Of a stretch of DNA of 49,563 nucleotides, positions 1 through 11,320 are shown in pieces. The stretch is from contig BFEA01000016.1 of NCBI GenBank assembly GCA_003427395.1, positions 651,429-700,991 of the forward strand, read 5' to 3'. Origin of the DNA: Chara braunii. Taxonomy: Eukaryota > Streptophyta > Charophyceae > Charales > Characeae. A program made the translations under genes and the position numbers. Each line of letters opens with the position of its first letter. Positions within the stretch are counted from its first letter, which is position 1. The notes below the pieces were generated by a model. That model searched no databases and had not been told where the DNA came from. It saw nothing but the letters and a program-made list of their open reading frames with translations.

Positions 1-280
1 AAAAAAAAAAAAAAAAAACCATATAAAACATCAAGGCAAAAATACATTTTCATAAAATCTCGCCAGCATTCAATTTCGTAAATCTTGAAAATTTTTAGAA
101 ATCTTAACAGAGGAAATTTCAGTGCTCCAAATAACACAAAATTTGGCACACAACAACCTTGAACGAAAACAAAAACAAACAAAAAACAACAACAACAACA
201 TATAATTTGACTTCCGAACCCATATTCCAGTTTTAAATCCGTTATCTAGGGCCTGAAAGTGGGGGCCCTTGTTAACCACT
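1..280. other. A-rich leader, unassigned
   Basis: Starts with an 18-nt A run and continues A-rich with CAA-type low complexity near 180-200. No reading frame, RNA or repeat boundary could be supported here. Confidence 0.5.
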
Positions 281-1199
281 TGTGGATTTGGGGGGTCGTT
301 TTCGACACTCAAGTATCGGTTGATACGCGTTTTTAGAGGTTGATCTCTTTACGTTAGACAATCGTGAATGTGATTGTAAGTTCTATCATTTTTTACACAC
401 TGCAGAGAGGAACGGTAGACAAGCTTCAACCTTTTGTGACGACAAAAATGCCCCTGACTTATGAGAAGAGGAACCATCTTCAGAGGCCTTAAAACATGTA
501 AAGGGATTTAAGTTTGATACCTGCCACGGACCTCCACGTTCAACTTATAAAACAAAAAAAGTAAGACTAAAAGATCATTCAGTAAATAAACAAACCAACA
601 TCCTAACACTCACATATCCATCGTCAGTCGAGAAAAAAATAGAAAAGGTAGAGGATAGTCCATCAGGTATGTACATCGTGCAGCTTGTGATTGTCATTCT
701 CACTGTCTCAAAAGTATGGTTTGTACATCAAGCTTCAAACATTAACCTGCATAAAACATAAACACAGACAAAAATCATATCTCCAGACACAAATGTGGTC
801 AATTTTACCATTCCCGGAAACTCACACCCTGCCTTACACAAACAACCTCAACCATCACCCAACTTTCTATAAAACAATACTTAGTTCTTCTAAAATTATC
901 ATTAAAAGAAGTATGGGTGAAAACCTCAATAAACACAATAAACCACAATGACTAAGTCTTTGGGTTGGGTCATGAAAATAAGTTTGAGTTGAGTCATAAA
1001 CCGGCCTGTTATTAAAAAAAAAAAAAAAAAATGATCCATGTAGGATCATACCGAAACTAGTCAATCTTGAATCAAATAAAATGAAAAGTATTTGTAACGA
1101 AATACAAACGAGTATCCAAAATCATACTTAAATTTATGGCAAATAAACCTCATATCACATCATATTTTAATTCCTCATTAATTTAAGTTTTAATTTAAA

Positions 1200-1610
1200 A
1201 AAACAATTGGCAACGCCTTCTCTGCATAGGGTGGTTTGCCAAGTTTTTCCAGCAAAATTTATACTAAGCTAAATATGAAATCTGAAATACGACTTCGACT
1301 TTACAAAGTCAAGTTATGCCTAACTCCCTGAATTAGTAAAAATTTGGGCAACACTATTTTTGGGGAAGTATTCTTCCAAAATTTATACTAAGACAGATAT
1401 ATGAATAAGACAAAAGTTGAATTTTGCAAAGAGAAAATTTGACTAACTCCTTAGATTGTAAAAATTTCGGCAACACTTCCCTAACGAAAGTGACTTCTCA
1501 AAATTTATACAAAGTCAGATATGAAATCAGGACAACTTGACTATGAAAAAACTAAAATTGACCTAACTCTTAAGGCTTCAGCACATGGCGAGCATCTAAA
1601 ATTGCTACCT
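1200..1610. repeat. Tandem repeat array a (first copy)
   Basis: About three degenerate units of ~110-130 bp, each with a block reading roughly AATTTGGGCAACACTT, then an imperfect palindrome of type CACTTCCCTAACGAAAGTG, then AAAATTTATACTAAG. The same units recur at 34370-35080, 42480-43000 and once at 18310-18480. Confidence 0.7.
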
Positions 1611-1729
1611 ATCAGAAGACAAGTCAAACTAGACCCATAATCAAACAGACACATACAAATAAAGTAACTCTCTCACCAAGATCCCAAGTTGCTTTGACAT
1701 AAGATAATTAATTAATCCTCCAATTAACC

Positions 1730-2330
1730 ATTTGCCCATCTTACAGATGGCATGACGTTATATCATTTTGCTTATAAACAATGTTCATCATGCCTTAGAT
1801 CATACACGAATAGGTTGCACAACTTTTTTTTGTTTTCTTCTGGCATGTCACTAGGTTTTTGCTTAAAAACAATGTCTCGTCGCCCTGAACTGTTTAAATA
1901 ACCAAACATAAATAATTCTTTGACTTTTCTTATGATATGGGCATGATACTAAACCATTTTTCTTAGAAACAATGTTCCGTTTGCCTAGTTTACTTCCAAT
2001 TATACAACCAACTTTACTTATTTCCTAAGTGATATGGCTTAAGTTATACTATTATGCTTAGAAACAATGTTCAACTATATGTTCACATGTAAATATAAAT
2101 AAGTATTTCTGAATGTATACTCAGTTTGCACTTCGTGCATGACTTCAGACTAAGTCATTATGCTTAGAAACAATGCTTAACCCTTCACAAAAATCCTCCC
2201 TCATAATGAAACAAAAGACTGAATCATTCTTCTTAAAAACAATGTTCAATCTATCTCAAAGTCACGAAAGCATAAAGTTAGATCATTCTACTTAAAAACA
2301 ATGTTCAACTTGAGTAAAAAAAACCCAAAA
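1730..2330. repeat. Hairpin array b, first copy, left part
   Basis: About nine units of ~60-100 bp, each with the core ATTnTGCTTAGAAACAATG. In the better units the bases on both sides of the core are reverse complementary: GACTAAG before and CTTAACC after at 2148-2185, GACTGAAT and TTCAATC near 2219-2253. Other units are too decayed to pair well. The array is interrupted at 2350 by an LTR-type insertion and resumes at 2860. Confidence 0.7.
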
Positions 2331-2349
2331 ACAAACAGATAAACCACGT

Positions 2350-2859
2350 TGTCGAGCGCATTGGCCCCCGCGTGAGCGAGGGCCCTCCCGGCCGCATCAC
2401 GCAGGAGAAACTTAGCCTTTTAACTTTTCAGAGACAACTCGGGGACAACACGGTAACCCGCGTCGACCCTTCACCGCTCCGGCCGAGTACGCCAGCTGTA
2501 CACCCCACGGTCTCCTACGACAAGATAGGTTCCCGCGGGGCACAACTTACCTTCCCTAAGGGGCTGTCACCACCCTTAGGGGCGTATCCCCGCCGAGCTA
2601 CTGTGACCCTGGCGCCGTTGCCGGGGACCACGGACGATAGGTCGTACCACTGACTCTCCCTGTTTCGAACGAACGTCGGTGATGTCACACGTCAACGACG
2701 TCATACGTCATCGACGTCAAGCTTTAGGTCTCTTAGTTATAGGATTGGTCTGAATAACCTTTGGCAACGTCAATGTCATCATGTTCCTCAATGAAGAGAG
2801 TCGGACAGTGTCCGACCTTCAAAAACTCAGGCACCCTCACAGGGGTTTCTGTCCCGACA
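2350..2859. mobile_element. LTR-fragment insertion with TG..CA ends
   Basis: The segment begins TGTCGAGC and ends CCCGACA. It is flanked by ACGT on both sides (2346-2349 and 2860-2863), a possible 4-bp target duplication, and interrupts hairpin array b. Positions 2350-2609 match the start of the 730-bp LTR as read on the plus strand. An 18-nt tRNA-Asp-type primer-binding site follows at 2610-2627 in the orientation opposite to that expected for this LTR, so the segment is probably a rearranged chimera. A 17-nt perfect palindrome, GTCGGACAGTGTCCGAC, lies near 2804-2820. Confidence 0.45.
2610..2627 (+). other. tRNA-Asp-type primer-binding site
   Basis: Reads TGGCGCCGTTGCCGGGGA, the complement of the 3' end of plant tRNA-Asp with CCA. 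It follows an LTR fragment directly but points the other way from the LTR's inferred sense, which suggests rearrangement. Confidence 0.55.
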
Positions 2860-3050
2860 ACGTCATTCTACTTAGGAACAATGCTTGACCTCGCAAATCA
2901 GACAGACAAACTCTAAAAAATAAACACAGCAACCAGACCATTATACTAGAAACAATGTATGATCCATATATAATATATATATATATATATATGTATGTAT
3001 ATAGCACTGAGTCATTTTGCTTAAAAACAATGTTCATCCTTTAATCAACC
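2860..3050. repeat. Hairpin array b, right part, with AT microsatellite
   Basis: Three more array-b cores (near 2862, 2938 and 3008) continue the array broken by the insertion at 2350-2859. A TA dinucleotide run lies at about 2972-2992. Confidence 0.6.
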
Positions 3051-3279
3051 CGGTCAAACATATACGATACTACCTTCCTCCCACCTTCCCTCAGTTCATC
3101 TCTTAGCATGATTTCAATCACAAAATAAGATTGGAGATTCATGCATGCATTTTTTTTACTTAGGCTGATTGGATTATGAAAAAACACAAAAATCATAAGG
3201 GTGCATGCATACACATCACTCATAATAGAGATATGGAAAGATAGGGGTTTCAATAAACACACACAGGAAAAAAAAGTTA

Positions 3280-3540
3280 TATGTGAAGATTCCCTGCCTT
3301 CGGAACCTCATCTAGGTTCCGACAGATTTCCCGCAATCAGTGGGGCGAACCTTCCACAAAGGCCTTCGGGCGGATTACGGGTTTTGAATTCCGACTGCCG
3401 GCTTTCTCTCGTAACCAAATGGACCACTTAGAGGGGTGCACTCAGACTCGCTAGAGAGGGCCTCATAATCTTCAATGCGCCTAAGGGCCCCACAATGGTG
3501 GTAAAAAATGTGATGAAGACGGTCAACCCACGACCAAACA
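3280..3540. repeat. Array-flanking segment S, copy 1
   Basis: Contains a block ending GGGCCCCACAATGGTGG that recurs at 19190-19415 and reversed at 27085-27310. In all three places it lies on the same side of a hairpin array, so arrays of types b, c and d belong to versions of one element. Confidence 0.6.
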
Positions 3541-4190
3541 CAATACCTCAAGTTTTGCTAAAGAAATAATTGTGAAAGTCAGATAAATCAAATTATAAAA
3601 AAGGTAGAAATGCACTGACAGCACTCTGATGAACAGCCAAAGTGGCAACTCAATGGTCAATCAAGGCATATACTCGCCGCTACCAACGCTACAATTAATG
3701 TTCCCTTCTTGCTCAACGCATAGGGTGCGGTCACACAACTACTTTATTCGAAAATATACAGTAGAAGGGTAATCAGTTGACGTTAGTGACAACGATCGTA
3801 CCAACCTCAGCAAGGTAGTACACCTCAAGCAAAACTCGAGGACTGGGGAATGAGGACCCAACCAGCGTAGCAGTCCCTCATTACTGCAGCAGTAAGAACA
3901 CTTTGCTAAAATGCAGCAACGTGTGGGTTACACAGTTTCGGCTCCTAGCAGGTAACTACCTTTCCTTTTCACTTTGCCTCCAACGATGAGCAACATCAAT
4001 CTCCCTCTGGATGAAATAGTTAAATCTCACTCCTTCCCTCTCTTTCTCCTGCAATCCCAATCCCCGAGAGCGCTTGATTTTCGACACCGCCAGACTCAAT
4101 CTAAAGGAGAAAATAAAATGGTTGGAGTGAAAACCACGGGTATGCCTGAACACCGTGGTGGATAAAAATGCCACCATAATCATGGAGCCT
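3540..4190. other. Unassigned stretch
   Basis: Moderately AT-rich, no frame worth calling and no repeat shared with the rest of the window that I could see. It may be the continuation of the LTR element's internal region beyond segment S. Confidence 0.4.
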
Positions 4191-5290
4191 CATGATGACC
4201 AAGCAGCACCTAAGTGAAAAAACTTGTCGTGATGTACCAAGTGCTCAGCTATTGGTTGCACTTTAAAACTCACCAAACGTAGAAAAAATGGAAATAAATC
4301 TTTCGTTAGAAAACGGAAAGATACACATGACTCATTGTTATTTCTTTCTGCCCGTTCGATCGAAGTCGACCGCCTTGATTTGGATAAAGGTCACAATCTG
4401 AATCACGACGGGCTGCACTATGACCATGTTAAATCATGTGTGGAACCTAAGTGATGAGCACGTTAAACAATTGTTCGACCATCCTCCCAAATGTGAAAAA
4501 TGAGAATGAATCTTTTCCTATAATATAGGGAGATATACGGTATAATGGAGACGATCACCACTTTGACCTCCACCATGAAGAAGACAAATGTTACAATTAA
4601 CATCGTACAAGACGATAATGCCAATGATATATGCATCACTTAGACGACTGCTATAGAGAGGAGTATAACGAAACACAATGTCGTTGACGACCACGGGGCT
4701 GACAAAAATAACCACCTCGAAGACATTCGTTACGATGAACGAAAACGAGATTAGAATGGTTATACCATAAGGGCAACCACGAAGGCAAGCATCTTAACAA
4801 AGCACACAAAATTCAAGATGATGACTACAATGACGAATGTGGATGCACTGCAGTGTGCCTCGCTCCTTTCCGCTAGGACACAACCAGATGCAGCGCTCCC
4901 TGAACTCGAAGACCAACATGATGCAGTGTTGCCTCGATCCAATTTTTTTGAAGATGAGCATCATTAAGACCGCGGCCACCTGGAGGAAATGGTCAACCCG
5001 CAGAAGTGAAGATGGCCACTACGAGGACCAGCGCCGAAAACTCTACCCACCAGGCACTACGACCACCGGAACCACTTCGAGATCGAGTACAATTAGCGGT
5101 TTCTGACGGGCATTATGAGCACGATAATGATGGCGAATACCACGAAGAGCGCCTAGGCCGAGCTGACAACTGTGAGGGAGAACGTCGGACACATGTGGCA
5201 AGCACGATCAACGAGACAAGGTCGGCAAGTGTCCGACCTTTACCCACCATATGCGAAAAATGAGAATGAATTTTCCCTTAGATTTGGGAA
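4190..5290. repeat. Degenerate ACG/GAC-rich region with three related hairpins
   Basis: Three blocks share AAAATGAGAATGAAT-like sequence followed by a different AT-rich hairpin each time: 4298-4322 (ATCTTTC pairing with GAAAGAT), 4510-4532 (CCTAT with ATAGG) and 5273-5290 (TTCCC with GGGAA). The DNA between is a decayed GAY/ACG trinucleotide-like stretch. One frame near 5105-5160 is rich in Asp, Glu and His, but stops interrupt it and I do not call a gene. Confidence 0.4.
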
Positions 5291-6125
5291 GAGGAAGATT
5301 CATCACTGCTTGTTTTATTAACAAAAAAGAAAAACGCAGGCTCTGGTGGTCGCACCGACCAATCCGATGCCTGAAATCATCATATGCCGCAACCAATCAA
5401 TCCCCAATGTGTTAAAACCCCGAGTTTGCATCTTTGCTCGTCAGATTCTGTCAATAATCGGATGAGCTAAGTGTCGTCCTCTCCGCCATATCCATCTCAC
5501 GTAACCTTCGCGCACTCCCTTTCTCTACAGACTCCTCATACATGATTCTATTCACTAGTCTGATGCGACCCTGATACTCGCCTGACTTAGAAACCGCAAT
5601 ATCGTACTTTCACTCATCCGATTCCGCTAAAGAACGAGTGAGTTATGCACTTTCAATTGCGTCCAACCTGTTTTCCACCATCTCCCTCCTTAAATGTATC
5701 TGGAGAGAATCCATGCCAGATTCACCCATATGTTCTGCCTTTGCTACCCTCGTGTTCTCGTCTCTTTCCTTCGATGCTAATGCTGCGTTCGATAGCGGAA
5801 GATCCTACAACAGCTTGATGAAATTGTTCATCAGTTCTAGTTATCCCAAAGAAACTTCCGTGGGAACCAACTACTTTACCGCTTGATCAGTCTTTCGCCC
5901 CCTTTTACCCCTCACGAGACTCCCGTATTCGTTGAGCTTATCTTAGGACACATGCATTTCCCTCTAAAAGATGTGTTGTCCCAGCGAAAGTCCCTGCCTG
6001 ACAACGTCTTTCGTTTGGATCGTACAACCCTCGAGGGCCTGCACTTTGGATCGAGAGGCAAAGACCGAGCCTGGGCTTCACCTCACGGAACGAGTATCAT
6101 TAAGTAACAGTATTTCACCTGCGTC
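5290..6125. other. Unassigned stretch
   Basis: Frames of 74-82 codons at 5638-5886 and 5883-6107 are consistent with chance and show no motif. No repeat match was seen. Confidence 0.4.
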
Positions 6126-6154
6126 ATAAAGGCCAACTAGCCTCATTCGCCTGA

Positions 6155-6232
6155 TTTCAGTGGGGCCCGAACTCGAGTCCATATTTCAACAATTCATGGG
6201 TGTACCAACAAAGTTAGGGCAGTTGGTTGCAT
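6155..6232 (-). repeat. tRNA-derived SINE-like sequence
   Basis: On the minus strand, an A-box-like TAACTTTGTTGGTACA is followed about 30 nt later by a B-box-like GAGTTCGGGCCCC, the spacing of a RNA polymerase III internal promoter. The part after the A box resembles 21766-21835 (TGAAYTGTTGAAATA), so the two are probably the same SINE family. No poly(A) tail or target duplication was found. Confidence 0.45.
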
Positions 6233-6399
6233 GACCAGCCTCGAAACTAGTTGCATGGGTCGTGCCAGTCTTCTTTGTATTATTCCCGAAGGATAGCGTT
6301 GTGACCGTACAAAGACCTTTGTGGATGGCATCATTGGATCAACCGGTCAAAAGTAATTCAGGATTGTAATATTCTATTCATCTACAACCCGTAGAGCTA

Positions 6400-6477
6400 A
6401 AACTCGGGTCTGCATTCGAACCGTTCATTTGTGTACCCATTGAGCTATGCTTTTGGGTCTCATTATTTGTCCCGAGG
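6400..6477 (-). repeat. tRNA-derived SINE-like sequence
   Basis: Minus strand carries TAGCTCAATGGGTACAC (A box, 6432-6448) and GGTTCGAATGC (B box, 6413-6423), close to the tRNA consensus. The distance between the boxes is short for a tRNA and no acceptor stem closes around them, so this is a SINE head or tRNA relic rather than a tRNA gene. Confidence 0.5.
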
Positions 6478-6479
6478 CC

Positions 6480-8030
6480 AGTACTATTCTGTTATAAAAA
6501 AACGAGACTAAATAAAATAAAAATAAGATCGGGATCAGGAAATGAGGGAAAAAAAAACAGGACTGCTTGACACCCCTCCTACCCCGCGGTCGGGACACAG
6601 TCGAAACAAGCAACAAAACCGAGGGGGATGGTCGTGTAGGACCCTCAACCCCTTTGTTTTTCTCCATCGCGCTCTGGCGCCCTCTTGTCATCGGCGGCAA
6701 CATAAAAATTGCAGCAGTTTTTGTGTCAGGATTATCACATATGGACACCATTTATAAATCGTTGGAACTATGTGAATTAGCGATTTGACCCGTAGGGTGT
6801 CACGTGGTTCACCAAAAGTGAAGGAATTCAACGCTGATCACATATGGTGTAAACAAAGTATACTGTGCTCAACTGTTGGTCTGTTTGTTAAAACATGTTG
6901 AAAAATTATTGGAAGTGTGTTGATCAATTGTTGAACATTGCGCTTGTTGTTGGAAAAAAATTCTCACTTTCTGTTCGGGTTGTGCAGTGGTGCGGTTGCT
7001 TCCCATATGAGTACAACAATTTTATATGTGGCAGATGCGAAATCGAGAAAACAACGCACATCTTTCTAGCAGGATGATGATATTTCATATAAGTCATTGA
7101 ACATGTCATGACATGTAGGGTCATTGTACATGTAAGAAAGTATAATAAATTCCGGATATTTCACCACAGATCATGACCTGCAGAAAAAGAGGAAGATAAC
7201 AGCGAAGTACATTAATTATAAAACATGTGTTGTATATGTCTTCATCCGCCAGCATACCACGATACAGCGTGTTTTTATATTTGTCAATCTTTGAGTCTTC
7301 GCCCATTCCTGAAATATAATAGACACTGAACATTTTCACACAACGTTTTGATGACGTTGTCGAAAAATATGGGGGGTCGGAGAGGAGGATGAGAGACAAA
7401 GAGAGAGGGAACAATTTGATATATATACAGTTTACTTTCGCTGGAGATGGACTGAATTTCATTTTGTATTATTTAGTCTTTTGATACTCACAAAGCTGTG
7501 AGCGACCGACTATTTGGGTCATTGTGCTCAACCTCCACCAAATTCTCTGTAACTCATTTTACGAATGGACGCGTGTGGGAACCTCAATAATATGGTTTGT
7601 TGCCTTGCTATAAGCATAATTGACTACTACGTGACACAATTTGTCAGACATGTAAGTTTGAGACAAGAAGTGGCACGCAATTACCAACCTCGTAGGGCCG
7701 ACAACCAATAACATTTGCGGGTTGTGGGTGATGTTCGTCAGCCAAATCTTTTCATCTTCAGACTGTACGTAGTTGTCTATGCGATTATTACACCAAAGTA
7801 GTTGAAGCGATTTGTGTTCTTTCTTCGATGAACTTTTTCCCTGTGCAAAATGTTAGGTTTTTATACATCATGGTGTTAACACATGACATAGTGAATGTTG
7901 CTCACTCCTTAATAAGTCAATGTTTTGTACACAACAGATTCTACAATATTGTATCATAAATAATACGACACATGTTGTACACTCATTGTTTCAGTATCCT
8001 ATTTTACAACCATTATCTCCGTTTGTTTGT
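6480..8030. other. Largely unassigned stretch
   Basis: Apart from the LINE-like fragment at 6895-7077 no feature can be supported. A 113-codon minus frame at 7121-7462 shows no motif. Homopolymer and simple repeats begin at about 8030. Confidence 0.4.
6895..7077 (+). pseudogene. Possible LINE ORF2 zinc-knuckle fragment
   Basis: A 60-codon frame ends in ICGRCEIEKTTHIFLAG, which resembles the C-x2-C-x7-H-x4-C zinc-binding segment found after reverse transcriptase in plant L1-type LINEs; the last cysteine is replaced by glycine. Two stop codons follow at once, and no upstream reverse transcriptase motif is visible. The match rests on one short motif. The clearer example of the same domain is at 28496-28720. 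Confidence 0.3.
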
Positions 8031-8031
8031 T

Positions 8032-8056
8032 TGTGTGTGTGTGTGTGTGTGTGTGT
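8032..8056. repeat. GT microsatellite
   Basis: About 12 GT dinucleotides, followed by a CT-rich tract. Short C and T homopolymers follow at about 8150-8162 and 8190-8203. Confidence 0.9.
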
Positions 8057-8289
8057 CTCTCTCTTTCTCTAGAATACAATGATAGTGACCTACTGTAATG
8101 ACAAATTTCGTTATGAACCTTCTAATTTGTATCTCAACTCACTTGCCCCCCTCCCCCCCCCCATCTCCATCCAAGGACTGACACACAAACTTTTTTTTTT
8201 TTTCTCTCTCCGTTTCTGCATCTCTCACGGGTTTGTGTAATGATCTTCAAGTCCAAATCGCCATCTGTAATAGTTATGTTATTTGCCCC

Positions 8290-8440
8290 ATTCCTCTGGA
8301 CAACAGGCAAGCCAACCCGAAATAATGCGACGACCTAGGGGCAGACCAGCCAAAAATAATGCGCGCAACCTCCCGCGCTCGACGCGTAGCTGCACGCTGA
8401 TGCGAGTTGCCTCCCTTGCTCGGGGCGCTCATGCGAGCAG
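8290..8440. repeat. GC-rich decayed minisatellite block
   Basis: Repeats phrases such as GCGCTCGACGCG, GCTGATGCGAG and GCGCTCATGCGA. The same phrases fill the interior of the terminal-inverted-repeat element at 22655-23529, so this may be a fragment of it. It abuts the LTR start at 8441. Confidence 0.5.
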
Positions 8441-9172
8441 CGTCGAGCGCATCGGTTCCACAGAGGGGACCCTCCCGGTCGTGTCATACAGAAAATTGCA
8501 GGACTTCGTCGCATAGAGTTGCCACTCCGGCGGAGTGCGCCAACCATGCCTCTCGCGAATCCCTACGACATGATAGGGTCACACGAGATACAACTTACCT
8601 TCACCCCTGGGAGCTTTCACCATCCCTTAGGTGGGCGTATCCCCGTCGAGCTACCAGACCACGTACGTAAGTTTTTCGTATGCAATTGCAGAGGTCGCCC
8701 GACCGAGGGCGTTTCTCGTTCGCTGTAGCATAACAGGTACGTGTGGTTAACACTCGAATCAGACCCGTGCGAGAATCATCATCTGAGGTGTTGATCTCTC
8801 AGACGCGATTCTACGCCAGTCGACTAGGACGGTCAAATTTTACCACGTGATACATTTTACAAAAATAAAGTCAAACTCTGTACGCAAATCATGCCTAGCC
8901 CCTTGTTCACATTTGATACATAACTTTCACCGAAAGAAATAGGTAGGTGTTGCACGCAAGACTCTGAATAAAAATTGTGGCAACGTAGACTTTGTCATAT
9001 CAACCAGTCATGCATGAATATGCAAGTGGTCACATTCATGACGTACTATGTGGTTCTCATAACCATGCGATCCTTAAGGATTTTGAGGGTTATTTTCGAC
9101 ACCCAAGTGTCAGCTGACACGCGTCCTAAGGGGTTAATCCCTCGATGCTAGACAATCACGAATGCGATTGCA
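8441..9172 (-). mobile_element. Full-length LTR (732 bp)
   Basis: Starts CGTCGAGC (TGTCGAGC in sister copies) and ends CGATTGCA, so the minus-strand sense LTR would run TGCAATCG..GCTCGAC(A/G). The length agrees with the LTR at 39703-40431 (729 bp), and the order of blocks is the same throughout. One base after its end another LTR copy starts at 9174, with no internal region between. Frames inside it are not considered coding. Confidence 0.7.
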
Positions 9173-9173
9173 A

Positions 9174-10010
9174 TGTCGAGCGCATCGGCTCCTGCCTTTT
9201 CGCAAAAGCGAGAACCCTCCCGGCCATGTCATGCAGGAGTTAAATAAAATAAAATAAAGAGACAACTTAGGAACGACGCAAAATAGCGTCGAGAACAACC
9301 GAGACAGGTGTGGTCACGTCGTCTCTTCGCCACTCTAGCCGAGTGCACCAACTGTACTTCCCATGGCCCCTTACGACATGATAGGTTCCCATGAGGTACA
9401 ACTTGCTTTCCCTAAGAGGTTGTCACCACCCTTAGCACCGTATCCCTACCGAGCTACTGACCCACATGTGAAAGTTTTTACGTGCAGTTGCAGAGGTAGG
9501 TTAGCCGATGGACGTTTACTCATTCGCTGCAGTATAGGTACGCTTGGTTAAACGTCAAAGTGAACCTTAACGTCGTCCGTTCCCTAGGGCCCTGGTTTCC
9601 TAAGTACAATCGAACATCGGTTGACTAGGGGGGTTTCAACCAAGCGTGAAACCCACAAAATAATCCTAGTCCCTTTACAACTCTTTGAAAACGGAACAAA
9701 TAAAATCAATACACTTTACATCCATCACGTAAGATCGGTTTTTGACTTGATGAGATGATATGCCAAAGTTATTTTTCCCAACCTATATAACTGAACAGAC
9801 CTTTATAATGTCGTTCCCAAAGCGGAGGGCCCCTTTCGACGAAACGGTTTTGAAAGGTGCAACCTAACACTTAATGTATGGGTGGGTTCGTTGACGCACC
9901 TACTAAACCCTGCCATGAGTGACTTCTGCAAGTATATTTCACTGTTACGATGCAGATCAACAAGTGGTCAGGCTCCTGGCTTAAGTTTGAATATCGGTTT
10001 GACCACACCT
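9174..10010 (-). mobile_element. Second, diverged LTR abutting the first
   Basis: Begins with the canonical TGTCGAGCGC and follows the LTR order clearly to about 9560. Beyond that only short blocks match, such as GGTTGACTAGG and AAGTTTGAATATCGGTT near 9990. The right boundary is uncertain. Confidence 0.55.
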
Positions 10011-11320
10011 GCGCAACATATGTAGCTTGCTTGAAGGAAAGTATCATTTAGCGAATAAAACATTTGTTGGTTTCTTTGTCCTCCTGGACAATCATTACTT
10101 TTTCTGTTCCTCGAATGATTAAGTATCCATCTTCATCATTAGGTTACTAAAAATAAAATTGTTGTCGTTATCACTGCACAAAAAGAACCATCACCTTCAT
10201 TACCAACTCCTTCTTCTGGGCTGGAGCTTTTTATGTGTCCAACTTTTAATTCTAACGGTGACACCTAAGGTGTTCACCTGCAAGAACATAAATTAACACC
10301 CACGTCGCCCATGACTTGAAAAAGATTAGCCCACATTGCTTTGTCATGCACCCATCCCTCTAGGAAATGGTATGTGGATACTCCTTCCCTTGCCCGAGCC
10401 CGAAGTCCCGAATCTCAGAGGTTGGACGGTCACCACCGAGTCGGCAAAGTACCACCCCCGATGACTCGGGTCCACCCGAGTCGATAATAGGGCCAACTCC
10501 GAAAACATACGAACCTCCACCTTGGATGCTTCCTAGAGAGAAGGAATGTGTCTACCGCAAGTAGGTTTTAACTGTTTTTACTTTCCTAAGTCTAAAATAA
10601 CTTAGACGGAAAAAAAATAGAAAAGATAAAAAACGAGAATTATTTAGACAGGTACAAGATGATAAGGTTATTTGGGATAGAAAGGGTCAACTTTCCCGTG
10701 AAAAGGCTAAGTCTGTTTGACCTTATCTGCTTTATTACAATCAAATTCGTTTTACGGTTCCCACATAATTAATATTTTTAAAAACAACGAATCCTTTCTA
10801 ACACTCAGATAGGTAAGAAGTTAAAAAAAAAAAATCATTTTCTCTTTTCTCAAATAGACATAATCAATCTCCTTTGCAAATATCCTTCTACCTACCTGCA
10901 CAAAATGCCAAGAAAACAAGTACAAAAGAAATCAGTACAATCTCATACTCAAGTTAGACCTTTTCATTCACATGCATGACTCGCATTACTTTCCTCTGCC
11001 TTTTCTTTCGAACATTGAAAATAAACTAGGTCAAGCAAAGTGTGGGTTCACATAGGTGTAAAGGGAAATCTGAGTCAATTAGTTGACCTTGAGTGAAGTT
11101 TGATCCGACTCACTCAAGAAAGCCGAGTAATATGCCAATAAAAAAAAATAGAAGTCGTCTGAGTCCAAAATGCATGGCCCACAACTTCACCAGTTGTGGC
11201 CTTCCAATTGAATGATGGCCCACGCCCTTTTTTAAACACCCAATCGATCAAGGACCAAGTCCACTAAAAAAAATCAATGAGATAACCCTTGAAGAGGGTA
11301 TTCTCACACACGAGTTTCAT
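10010..11320. other. Unassigned stretch with one strong hairpin
   Basis: AT-rich DNA with no gene or shared repeat. At 10463-10482 GACTCGGGT and ACCCGAGTC form a perfect 9-bp stem around a 2-nt loop. It was tested as a hammerhead remnant and rejected. Confidence 0.4.

Larger units (their letters stand above)
281..2340 (-). mobile_element. LTR retroelement copy 1, LTR tail plus internal region
   Basis: Positions 281-377 match the last ~100 bp of the LTRs at 8441-9172 and 39703-40431. From 378 the sequence follows the same internal order as 33522-35930 and 40432-43211: polypurine-adjacent segment (378-560), a segment around 1000-1200 with an A run at 1013-1030, repeat array a (1200-1610) and hairpin array b (1730-2330). 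In plus coordinates the LTR precedes the internal region, and the polypurine tract lies next to it, so the element is transcribed from the minus strand. No gag or pol frame is visible. Confidence 0.7.

Noticed and set aside
10463-10482. Degenerate hammerhead ribozyme
   Set aside because: The strong stem sits after CCGATGA, but GAAA is replaced by GATA and no stems I or III can be formed.
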